From: BAIKAL-G1 sp943369525
GTDB taxonomy: Bacteria > Cyanobacteriota > Cyanobacteriia > PCC-6307 > Cyanobiaceae
Direction: 5' to 3'
Length of the DNA stretch: 64,000 bases
Assembly: GCA_943369525.1 (NCBI GenBank)
Contig: CALRNL020000001.1
Coordinates: forward strand, 310,001-374,000
The notes under the pieces were generated by a model, which was not told the DNA's origin, made no database searches, and saw only the letters and a program-made list of their open reading frames with translations. The first letter of the stretch is position 1. Each line of letters opens with the position of its first letter. This document shows, one piece after another, positions 34,612-42,177 of the stretch. A program made the position numbers and the translations under genes.

Positions 34612-35167
34612 ATGGGGTTGCTGGAGCCCACCAACCTGCTGCTCCTGGCCTGCGCCCTGATCTACGGCCTGATCGGCGAGCCGGTGGATGGGGCGATTTT
34701 GCTGGTTTTGTCGGGCCCATCACCCTGCTCGATGCCCTGCAACAACAGCGCAGCAACCGGGCCCTGGCCGAATTGGCGTCCCTGCTAACCCTCTGGGCCC
34801 TCGGCCTGTGCGTGGCGTTAGCCCTGGGCCAAGTGGCCGGGGGCAGCTCTGGTCTGGGGCCCTCTTGGCGGCCCTGGCCCTGGCCTTATTGCCGAACAGC
34901 GCCCTGGAGGTGCGCCGCAGCCTGGTCGTTTCCCTGCTGCTGCCCACCAGCGGCTCCCTGGCATGGCTCAACGGCGAGCGTGCCAGCCGGCTGAGCGCCG
35001 CCGGAGCGGCCCTTGGCGTGGGCCTCTGGCTGGCTTTGCTGACGATCCCGGGCCTGATGCCGTTACTCAGCCTGGCCCCATTGCAGACTCCCCAGATCCT
35101 CACAGAGGTGGCGGGCGTGGTGATTACAACCCTGCTGGCAGCCCTTGTGACCCGCCGCCCCGCCTAG
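34612..35167 (+). pseudogene. Internally deleted P-type ATPase remnant
   Basis: Fragments of P-type ATPase membrane regions are joined without the catalytic core. From ATG 34612 one frame reads EPTNLLLLACALIYGLIGEP and VDGAILL, as in helix 1. The next frame then reads FVGPITLLDALQQQRSNRAL, the helix 2 region with the usual basic/Gln tail, and continues SLLTLWALGLCVALALGQ, like helix 3. A third frame gives LLAALALALLPNS (compare the ALLPEE of helix 4). It ends with GVGLWLALLTIPGLMPLLSL and a last helix, as in helices 9-10. The DKTGT and TGDGVNDAP regions are absent, so several hundred residues are deleted. At least two frameshifts confirm decay. It is not a simple tandem copy of the ATPase upstream, since the residues differ. 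Confidence 0.7.
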
Positions 35168-35172
35168 GAGCC

Positions 35173-36177
35173 ATGGCCCAGCCCAATGACCACGGCCACT
35201 CCCATCACCAAAGCCCAGGTCATCACCCCAACCCAGCTAAAAACCCCAGCCCTGCTGACAAGCAAAGTCGTGACCCCGGCGCCAGCCATCCTGCGGTAGA
35301 AATCCAGCGCCAGCCCCATCCCCGCCAGCACCAGCACCGCAACGGTTCGGCCACCGCCTTTCGCTGGAGCGTGATCCTCAACAGTGGCCTGTCGGCCCTG
35401 CAGCTGGCGATCGGTTTTGGCTTCGGCTCCCTGGCCCTGATTGGTGATGCCGTCCACAACCTGGGTGATGTGGCCGGCTTGTTGCTCGGCTGGGGGGCGG
35501 AACGACTCAGCGCTCGCGCCCCGAACGAGCGGTTCACCTACGGATTCGGCCGCAGCACCCAACTGGCTTCCCTGGCCAATGCGGTGCTGATCCTGATGGC
35601 CTCGGCCGTGGTGCTGATGGAGGGCATCAAGCGCCTGGGCAGCTCAACCGAGGTGATCAGTACCCCGGTGGCCTGGGCCGCCGCCATCGGCATCGCCGTG
35701 AACCTCTTTTCGGCCCGCCTGTTTGGCCATAACGGCGGCCACGACCTCAACCGCCGGGCGGCGGTGATCCACCTGCTGGGCGATGCGGCCGTGTCGGCGG
35801 CGGTGTTGCTGAGCGCCATCGTCGTGGGGCTAACCCACTGGTATTGGATTGATGCGGCCACTGGCATCGCCGTGGGCCTGGCCGTGGCCTGGACGGGCTG
35901 GGGCCTGCTGCGCGATGCCATGCAGGTGGCCCTCGATGCCGTGCCGCCTGGCATTGAGATGGCGGCAGTGGAGCAGGCCCTCCGTGCCCTGCCGGGCGTG
36001 CTCGATGTACACCACCTGCATGTCTGGGGCATGAGCACCTCCCAGATCGCGCTCACCGCCCACGTGGTGCGCCGCCCCCTAGATAGCGATGACATGGACC
36101 TGCTGCACCAGGCCAAGCAGCGCCTGGCCGCCCTGGGCATCGCCCACAGCACGATCCAACTCGAACCGCCCTCCTGA
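35173..36177 (+). CDS. Cation diffusion facilitator (CzcD-like metal exporter)
   Basis: 334 residues from ATG 35173, which has AGGAG at 35166-35170 as ribosome-binding site. A His-rich cytosolic head (DHGHSHHQSPGHH and HPRQHQHRNG) precedes six membrane helices. The transport site is in DAVHNLGDV (helix 2) and HLLGDAAVS (helix 5). The C-terminal cytosolic domain (VLDVHHLHVWGMS) is the usual metallochaperone-like fold. The family exchanges Zn2+, Co2+ or Cd2+ for protons. The His/Asp pattern (HN..D, H..D) fits Zn2+. It starts six bases after the ATPase remnant. Confidence 0.93.
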   Translation: MAQPNDHGHSHHQSPGHHPNPAKNPSPADKQSRDPGASHPAVEIQRQPHPRQHQHRNGSATAFRWSVILNSGLSALQLAIGFGFGSLALIGDAVHNLGDVAGLLLGWGAERLSARAPNERFTYGFGRSTQLASLANAVLILMASAVVLMEGIKRLGSSTEVISTPVAWAAAIGIAVNLFSARLFGHNGGHDLNRRAAVIHLLGDAAVSAAVLLSAIVVGLTHWYWIDAATGIAVGLAVAWTGWGLLRDAMQVALDAVPPGIEMAAVEQALRALPGVLDVHHLHVWGMSTSQIALTAHVVRRPLDSDDMDLLHQAKQRLAALGIAHSTIQLEPPS

Positions 36178-36302
36178 AGTTTTTTGGGTCAAGCCGCTCC
36201 CCAAGGCCGGCCTGGGCGATCTAGCGATGCCTCTAGCCCAGGCACAGGCACCTTGCTGTCGGGCTGCCGAGGCTGGCTGACGGGCCGTTGATTGGAGCCA
36301 GG

Positions 36303-36743
36303 ATGGGGCCGGCTCTGGAGTACTTGATGACCCACCCGGATGCACGCCCCATGGACCAGCCCAACCAGCGGGGAGCCAGCCCCAGCACCCTTGCCATCCC
36401 AGGCAGACCCCACCGCCCAGCCACGCCCTGGGGAGTGGTGGGGCTGGCGCTCCTGGTGGGGCTAGCCGGCTGCGCCGATCCCCAGGCCTGGAAGCGCACC
36501 GCCTGCGAACAGGCCCAAGCCCAACTTGGCGATGCCACCGTTCAGCAAATCGAACTGTTGCGCAAGGCCCTGGGTCTGGCCGACCAGGTGGATCCGGTGG
36601 CCTACTGCCGCTCGATCGGTGCCGCCATGGGTAGCCCCACCGGCCCAGCGGTTGGGGCCCAAAGCCCAAGCCCGGACGCCCGACCGACCACCTCGCCCAC
36701 GGGGCGGCCCCTCTCCGCCGCCGAGCAGGCCCCGGGCCGTTGA
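36303..36743 (+). CDS. Small putative lipoprotein
   Basis: About 146 residues from ATG 36303, with GGAG at 36294-36297; ATG 36351 is an alternative that places the signal peptide better. A hydrophobic segment ends in a lipobox (LLVGLAGC), so the mature protein would be lipid-anchored. After it come an amphipathic helix (TACEQAQAQLGDATVQQIELL) and a low-complexity Pro/Ser/Thr tail. There is no known domain. It is followed by a nested hairpin (36746-36807) and lies between two metal transport genes. Confidence 0.55.
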   Translation: MGPALEYLMTHPDARPMDQPNQRGASPSTLAIPGRPHRPATPWGVVGLALLVGLAGCADPQAWKRTACEQAQAQLGDATVQQIELLRKALGLADQVDPVAYCRSIGAAMGSPTGPAVGAQSPSPDARPTTSPTGRPLSAAEQAPGR

Positions 36744-36745
36744 AC

Positions 36746-36807
36746 AAGCCCCCTCCGGCGCCCCATCAGGGACCCGGTGGGGGCGCCTATCCGGACCCCT
36801 GGGGCTT
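36746..36807 (+). terminator. Nested hairpin before the GDT1-family gene
   Basis: AAGCCCC (36746-36752) pairs with GGGGCTT (36801-36807). Inside, GGCGCCCC (36757-36764) pairs with GGGGCGCC (36780-36787). The two stems are coaxial but separated by short unpaired stretches. It starts just after the lipoprotein stop at 36743. No T-run follows, so it may be either a weak terminator or a leader element for the downstream gene. Confidence 0.4.
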
Positions 36808-36923
36808 AGCCGTTGAGCTTCACCGGGATTGGGCGCCCAGCAGCGCAGATCTGGGCACGAATTAGCTTGGATTTGCCCCAACCTTGACGACTTTTTGACC
36901 GCTTTGAGGCCGGGATTGGAACC

Positions 36924-37580
36924 ATGACGTTTCCCATCATCGCGAGTGATCCGGGTCTGGCGGCCTTTGGATCGAGTCTCACGGCCATCTCCCTGGCGGA
37001 GCTAGGGGACAAGACCTTCTTCATGGCCCTGATCCTGGCGGCCCGCCACCGGCCCCGCTGGGTGTTCATCGGTGCCTTTGGCGCCCTGGCTGTGGTCACC
37101 GTGATCTCCCTGGGCCTGGGCTATGGCCTGCGGGAGCAGTTACCGCCGGGCCTGGTGCCCTGGCTGGCCGCCGCCCTGTTCCTCGGCTTCGGCCTCAAGC
37201 TGCTGATCGACGCCCAGGCGATGGGGGCCAATGCGGCCCAGGAGGAAGCCGAAGACGCCGAAGCGGCCGTGAATGCGGCGGAGGTGGGGGCACCGATTGC
37301 CACGGCCTGGGCCGTGATCTGGGAGGCCTTTGGCCTGGTCTTCATCGCCGAACTAGGCGACAGAACCCAGTTCGCCACAATTTTTATGGCCACCGCCCCC
37401 TCCTTCAGCGTTGCGGGGCTGCTGGCCGGCAGCCTGCTGGGCCACGCTCTGGTGACCTGGCTGGCGGTGGGGGCCGGCCAATGGATCGGCGGCCGCATCA
37501 GTGAACGGATGCTCTATCGCCTCAGCGCCGGCCTGTTTCTCCTCTTTGGTCTGGCTTCCCTCCGCCAGGCGATGGGCTGA
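36924..37580 (+). CDS. GDT1/TMEM165-family cation exporter (Mnx-like)
   Basis: 218 residues with an ATG start. Both halves carry the family signature: ELGDKTFFMAL in helix 1 and ELGDRTQFATIF in helix 4. They are separated by an acidic loop rich in Glu and Ala (AQEEAEDAEAAVNAAE). Six hydrophobic helices are visible. In Synechocystis and chloroplasts, members of this family (Mnx/PAM71) move Mn2+ across the thylakoid membrane or out of the cytosol, and some also move Ca2+. It closes a run of cation transport genes (31690-37580). The substrate assignment comes from family knowledge, not from this sequence. Confidence 0.9.
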   Translation: MTFPIIASDPGLAAFGSSLTAISLAELGDKTFFMALILAARHRPRWVFIGAFGALAVVTVISLGLGYGLREQLPPGLVPWLAAALFLGFGLKLLIDAQAMGANAAQEEAEDAEAAVNAAEVGAPIATAWAVIWEAFGLVFIAELGDRTQFATIFMATAPSFSVAGLLAGSLLGHALVTWLAVGAGQWIGGRISERMLYRLSAGLFLLFGLASLRQAMG

Positions 37581-37855
37581 TCGATCGGCACCGCCCCTAG
37601 TCTATCCGGCGATGGCCCCTAGCAACGGTGCAACAGCCTGCATCGGCGAGTGATCATCGCGAAAAAGCCTGCCTGCCTTTGAGCCCGACATGACTTGGCG
37701 ATCGGGCTACCAACCAAGGCCAATCACCTTTGAGCAGTGGATGCAAATCAATGCCAACAAATACCGCCATCACATCGCCCCTAAAGCGATAACAAACGGC
37801 AGACCGCGCGCACCTCATATCTACTGCACAGACGATTCAGATCGTTTACAAGGCA

Positions 37856-39451
37856 ATGAAACGATCAAGATTGCAAGGAGACTGGAAGCTTGGTGGTGCA
37901 GATTTGACCGGCGTTCTGTTGCCCCAGCAAAACCAAGCTTGGACGAACCCGAGCAATCCCAACTGGACACGCAACCGCTTGCAAGCGTTGATCAAATCAT
38001 CCTTTGGCGAGCGGCGCGTGGTGATTGTGGCCAACCGCACCCCCCTGCCATCCGGCCTGGCTGCGGATGGGGCCGAAGCGAGCCAACCGGTTAGCGGCCT
38101 GCTCTCTGCCCTGATTCCCCTGATCGAAGTCAGCGGTGGAACCTGGATTGGCCACGCTGCCAGCCAAAAAGAGCGTGCGTTTCCCCAACGCAATGGCCAA
38201 GAGTCTGCATCGACAAGCCACGGCCCCTATCAACTCCGCCACGTTGAGATTGAAGCACAGGATTACCAGCGCTACTACAACGGCTTTTCCAACCAAGGTC
38301 TGTGGCCCCTATGCCACATCACCTATACCCAACCACAATTCAAACCAGCCGATTGGCAGGCCTATTGCCGGGTCAATCAACATTTCGCCCAAGCCGTGCT
38401 TGAGGAAACCGAAGGCCACAGGGCGATTGTTTTCATCCAGGACTACCATCTCAGCCTGCTGGCAGGGCTGCTCAAACAAAAGCAACCCGACCTGCTGGTG
38501 GCTCAGTTTTGGCATATTCCATGGCCCCATCGCGATCAACTGCGCACCTGCCCCTTTCATCAAGAAATCATTACAGGCCTACTAGGGAATGACCTCCTAG
38601 GCTTTCAAACGGCCGACAACTGCAGCAATTTTCTTGAAAGCGTGAAACGCAATCAAGAGCATCAAGCGAGTCCATTCCAACACAAGATCCCCCCAGACAT
38701 AAAGACAACAACCGTCAAGGCGTTCCCCATCAGCATCGACATGCTTAGCCATGAGCATCTGGCGACCAGCAAAGCGGTAGCCCAGGCCATGGAGAAATGG
38801 ACAGACAAGCATCAACTTAACAACAAAATCATTGGCATTGGCATTGAGCGACTCGACTACACAAAAGGACTCTTGCAAAAAATGCAAGCTATCGATCTGC
38901 TCCTGGGGAAATGGCCTGACCTGCGGGGCCGACTTGTCTTTATTCAAATAGCAATCCGCTCCCGTTGCGACCAAATTTCCTACCAAAAACTGGGCCAGCA
39001 ACTAAAACAACTCGTCAACAAAATCAATCACCAATACGGCAATCAAAAATGGATGCCAATCATCCTGCAGCTGGATGCCCACGATCAAGTCAATCTAGTT
39101 GCCATAGAGCGCTTAGCAAAGTTCTGCGTCGTCAACTCCTTACACGATGGTATGAATTTGGTTGCCAAGGAATTTTGCGCTGCGCGCATTGACAATCGAG
39201 GTGTCTTAATTTTGAGCGAGTTCACCGGTAGCGCCTTAGAACTCTCAGGGGCACTAATGATCAATCCTTTTGCAATCGACAGGATTGCCGAAGCAATGCT
39301 AGAAGCAATCGCCATGGAGCCCAAGGAGGAAGCAAGGCGCATGATCGCGATGCGAAGTAAAATCAGAACGCAAAATATATTCAGATGGGGAGCAGATATC
39401 GTGCAAACCCTGAAAAGCATTGAGGGCAAAGGTGCGCAGCCATGCCAATAG
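37856..39451 (+). CDS. otsA: GT20 trehalose-6-phosphate synthase
   Basis: 531 residues with an ATG start. The GT-B signatures are in order: RRVVIVANRTPLPSG with the glucose-binding Arg, IQDYHLSLLAGLLK, FWHIPWPH, GFQTADNCSNFL, IGIERLDYTKGLL (phosphate/UDP Arg and Lys), DGMNLVAKEFCAAR and SEFTGSALEL. The enzyme joins UDP- or ADP-glucose to glucose 6-phosphate. The family also contains glucosylglycerol-phosphate synthases. The trehalose choice rests on the treS and otsB genes that follow. The ORF overlaps treS by ten bases. It is AT-richer than the surrounding core genes, suggesting acquisition. Confidence 0.85.
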   Translation: MKRSRLQGDWKLGGADLTGVLLPQQNQAWTNPSNPNWTRNRLQALIKSSFGERRVVIVANRTPLPSGLAADGAEASQPVSGLLSALIPLIEVSGGTWIGHAASQKERAFPQRNGQESASTSHGPYQLRHVEIEAQDYQRYYNGFSNQGLWPLCHITYTQPQFKPADWQAYCRVNQHFAQAVLEETEGHRAIVFIQDYHLSLLAGLLKQKQPDLLVAQFWHIPWPHRDQLRTCPFHQEIITGLLGNDLLGFQTADNCSNFLESVKRNQEHQASPFQHKIPPDIKTTTVKAFPISIDMLSHEHLATSKAVAQAMEKWTDKHQLNNKIIGIGIERLDYTKGLLQKMQAIDLLLGKWPDLRGRLVFIQIAIRSRCDQISYQKLGQQLKQLVNKINHQYGNQKWMPIILQLDAHDQVNLVAIERLAKFCVVNSLHDGMNLVAKEFCAARIDNRGVLILSEFTGSALELSGALMINPFAIDRIAEAMLEAIAMEPKEEARRMIAMRSKIRTQNIFRWGADIVQTLKSIEGKGAQPCQ

Positions 39452-41100
39452 GGATGCAAAGCGACTGGCACCTAGATGCAATTTTTTACCAAGTCTATGT
39501 TCGCGGCTTTCAGGACAGTGATAACGATGGGATTGGCGACCTCAATGGACTGATCAGCAGGCTTGATTACCTGCAGGAGCTTGGAGTGACCTGCCTCTGG
39601 TTAATGCCAATCCTGGAATCACCATTGCGAGACGATGGCTACGATGTATCCAATTTTCTAGCCATTGATCCAACCATTGGCAATGTGGATGACTTTGAAC
39701 GACTGACTAAAGCTGCCCACGCACGCAAGCTCAAAGTCATCACTGACCTGGTCGTAAGTCATACCTCGGCCGAACATGCCTGGTTCCAAGATGCAAAGAA
39801 AGGTCCGGAGTCACCCTTTTACAACTACTACGTTTGGTCGACTGATGACAAGAAATATGCAGATGCCCGCATCATTTTCAATGACGTCGAAGACTCAAAC
39901 TGGGCTTGGTGTTCAACGGCAAAGCAATTTTACTGGCATCGCTTCTTTGCCCATCAGCCCGATCTTAATTATGCCAATATCAAAGTACAAGAAGCCATGC
40001 TTGCGAACATGCGATTTTGGCTAGACAGGGGCATTGACGGATTTCGGGTCGACGCTGTTCCCTATCTATTTGAAAAGGAAGGCACAACTTGTGAAAATCT
40101 ACCCGAAACCCATGCCTTTTGCCAGCGGATGCGGCAACTCATCAATGATCACTACCCAGGCTGCATCCTGCTGGCGGAGGCCAACCAATGGCCAGAAGAA
40201 TTAATCGAATATTTTGGCAAGGGCGATGAATTCCACATGGCCTTCAACTTTCCCCTAATGCCGAGAATTTACCTGTCGGTTAAGCAAGAAGATCGGGGGC
40301 CAATCATTGATGTCTTAGAGCGATTACCCGCCATTCCAGCCGGCTGTCAATGGGCCACATTCCTGCGCAACCATGACGAGCTTACCCTGGAAATGGTATC
40401 CGACCCGGAAAGGGATTACATGGTGCAATCGTTTGCGCATGAGCCACGAATGCGGTTAAACCGCGGCATTCGCAGACGGCTTGCTCCCCTCATGGACAAT
40501 GATCGTCGCCAAATAGAATTGCTCTATAGCATCCTACTATCGCTGCCTGGCAGCCCAGTCATTTACTACGGCGACGAAATCGGCATGGGCGACAACATCT
40601 ACCTGGGGGATCGCAATGGCGTCAGGACACCGATGCAATGGTCAAGCGACCGTAACGCAGGTTTTTCGCAAGCCGATCGCTCAAAGCTCTACCAGCCAAT
40701 CAATATTGATGCTATCTACCATTATCAAGCCATCAATGTTGACGCGCAATTACAGGCCCCCGCGTCCCTGCTTAATTGGCTAAAATCGATGCTGCAAGCC
40801 AGAAGCAGCCACAGGGTCTTTAGTCGCGGTGATATTACATTTCCAAGGGCAAGCAATCGATCCGTTTTGGCACTAACAAGAGAGTGGTGCGGCGACATCG
40901 CCTTGGTCATTCACAACCTATCAAAGCTCCCCCAACTGACCCATCTTGATTTATCGCGCTATCAAAGCCTGGTGCCCCATCAGCTTCTTGGCATGCATCG
41001 CTTCCCTGCGATCACAAGCGAACCCTATTTCATCATCCTGAGCCCCTACGCCTCCCTCTGGTTCCTATTACAACAACCCAGCCGACCAGGTGAAGCATGA
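39442..41100 (+). CDS. treS: Trehalose synthase (maltose alpha-D-glucosyltransferase), GH13
   Basis: 552 residues, the usual length of stand-alone TreS. DAIFYQVYVRGFQDSDNDGI and DLNGLISRLDYLQELGV are the GH13_16 opening. The nucleophile is Asp204 in GFRVDAV, the acid/base Glu246 in LLAEANQW and the stabiliser Asp312 in RNHDELTLEM. IYYGDEIGMGDNIYLGDRNG and RTPMQWS are typical of TreS rather than of amylase. It interconverts maltose and trehalose. It lacks a maltokinase fusion. The GC content is low (25 of 60 bases in 39841-39900). It is coupled to otsA (10-base overlap) and otsB (ATGA). Confidence 0.92.
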   Translation: MPIGMQSDWHLDAIFYQVYVRGFQDSDNDGIGDLNGLISRLDYLQELGVTCLWLMPILESPLRDDGYDVSNFLAIDPTIGNVDDFERLTKAAHARKLKVITDLVVSHTSAEHAWFQDAKKGPESPFYNYYVWSTDDKKYADARIIFNDVEDSNWAWCSTAKQFYWHRFFAHQPDLNYANIKVQEAMLANMRFWLDRGIDGFRVDAVPYLFEKEGTTCENLPETHAFCQRMRQLINDHYPGCILLAEANQWPEELIEYFGKGDEFHMAFNFPLMPRIYLSVKQEDRGPIIDVLERLPAIPAGCQWATFLRNHDELTLEMVSDPERDYMVQSFAHEPRMRLNRGIRRRLAPLMDNDRRQIELLYSILLSLPGSPVIYYGDEIGMGDNIYLGDRNGVRTPMQWSSDRNAGFSQADRSKLYQPINIDAIYHYQAINVDAQLQAPASLLNWLKSMLQARSSHRVFSRGDITFPRASNRSVLALTREWCGDIALVIHNLSKLPQLTHLDLSRYQSLVPHQLLGMHRFPAITSEPYFIILSPYASLWFLLQQPSRPGEA

Positions 41101-41954
41101 GAGCAGCTTCAAGCTTGCCTGTGCTGACCTGTCAAGGGTTTCTCAACCATTACCAAGCCGATAGAGGCCTACATCTTTATAGCGATTTTGACGGAACCCT
41201 GGTGGCCCTCCAATCCGACCCGATGGCCTGCCAGCTGGCCCCCAGGCAAGCCGCCACCTTGAGAGCCCTAGCGGCCCTTCCAGGGGTGCGGATCACCATC
41301 GTCAGCGGCAGATCGCTTGCTGACCTGCGCAATCGCATCGGCATCGCGGGCCTGGGCTACGTCGGCAATCACGGCCTTGAAATAGCAACACAATCACACA
41401 ACTTTGTCCACCCCGGCGCCCTCGCCCTCACCAGAAACCTTGCGCAGTGGCAGCGCACCCTACAAGACAAACTGCAAAATCTTCCGGGAGCATGGATAGA
41501 GAACAAAGGACTATCCCTGTCGATTCATTACAGGAACATCCCAGAAGATTACCGTCAAGAGTTCCGATCCGCACTCGAAGAATGCACGCACATTATCAGG
41601 GAAGACAGACAGTTACTGATCGGCGATGCCAAGCAAGTGGTCGAGATCCGACCAAACCTGCCCTGGACCAAGGGGTCGGCCATCCAGGTTATCGACGATT
41701 CAATCGAAGCGGACAAAAGCAAGGTGAGGCGAGTCTATTTTGGCGATGACATCTCCGATGAGGATGCCTTTGCGCAATGGCAAAATGACCTCACTGTCCT
41801 AGTGGGAGAGGCCGATCGGCCCACCCATGCCAATCACCGGCTAGCCGACCACCTAGGGACCCATCGGCTCCTGGAGGCATTGCTGGCGCGGATCAATCCT
41901 TGTCGCATTGACGACACAGAACAGGCCTTCTCCCTACCCAGCCAAAATATCTGA
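41097..41954 (+). CDS. otsB: Trehalose-6-phosphate phosphatase
   Basis: 285 residues; the ATG overlaps the treS stop. HAD motif I is DFDGT with Asp30 and Asp32, and a motif II-like SGRS follows in ITIVSGRSLADLRN. The DD pair of motif IV is in FGDDISDEDAF (Asp217, Asp218). The cap region has GNHGLEIATQS and VEIRPNLPWTKG, as in OtsB. The enzyme dephosphorylates trehalose 6-phosphate to trehalose. Together with otsA it gives a full de novo route alongside treS. Confidence 0.92.
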   Translation: MRAASSLPVLTCQGFLNHYQADRGLHLYSDFDGTLVALQSDPMACQLAPRQAATLRALAALPGVRITIVSGRSLADLRNRIGIAGLGYVGNHGLEIATQSHNFVHPGALALTRNLAQWQRTLQDKLQNLPGAWIENKGLSLSIHYRNIPEDYRQEFRSALEECTHIIREDRQLLIGDAKQVVEIRPNLPWTKGSAIQVIDDSIEADKSKVRRVYFGDDISDEDAFAQWQNDLTVLVGEADRPTHANHRLADHLGTHRLLEALLARINPCRIDDTEQAFSLPSQNI

Positions 41955-42177
41955 AACGGGGAATTTTTAGGGACTCAAAGGGTTGCCTGGCCCCGATCAA
42001 TGGATCCAGCATCCCCAGGGCCCCCTGGGCGACCCGCAGGGAGAAGAGGGTTGGCCAGTTAGGGGCGGGCAGGCCCTTGGGGAATCAAGTCCCCTGGCTG
42101 AAGGCCCATCGGAGCTCCTGGGCCTAACCCGCCAGCTGGCTTGCGAAGATCATCCAACCCTTGCCCCAGCCCCGCCG

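Noticed and set aside
37690..38094. A 134-codon frame overlapping the start of otsA
   Set aside because: The downstream half is in the wrong frame over otsA, and no motif is visible. The short upstream part could be a leader peptide but I cannot support it.
37856..39451. Glucosylglycerol-phosphate synthase (GgpS) instead of OtsA
   Set aside because: GgpS is in the same GT20 family, but the neighbouring treS and otsB genes and the IERLDYTKG and DGMNLVAKE motifs favour trehalose-6-phosphate synthase. The alternative is not fully excluded.
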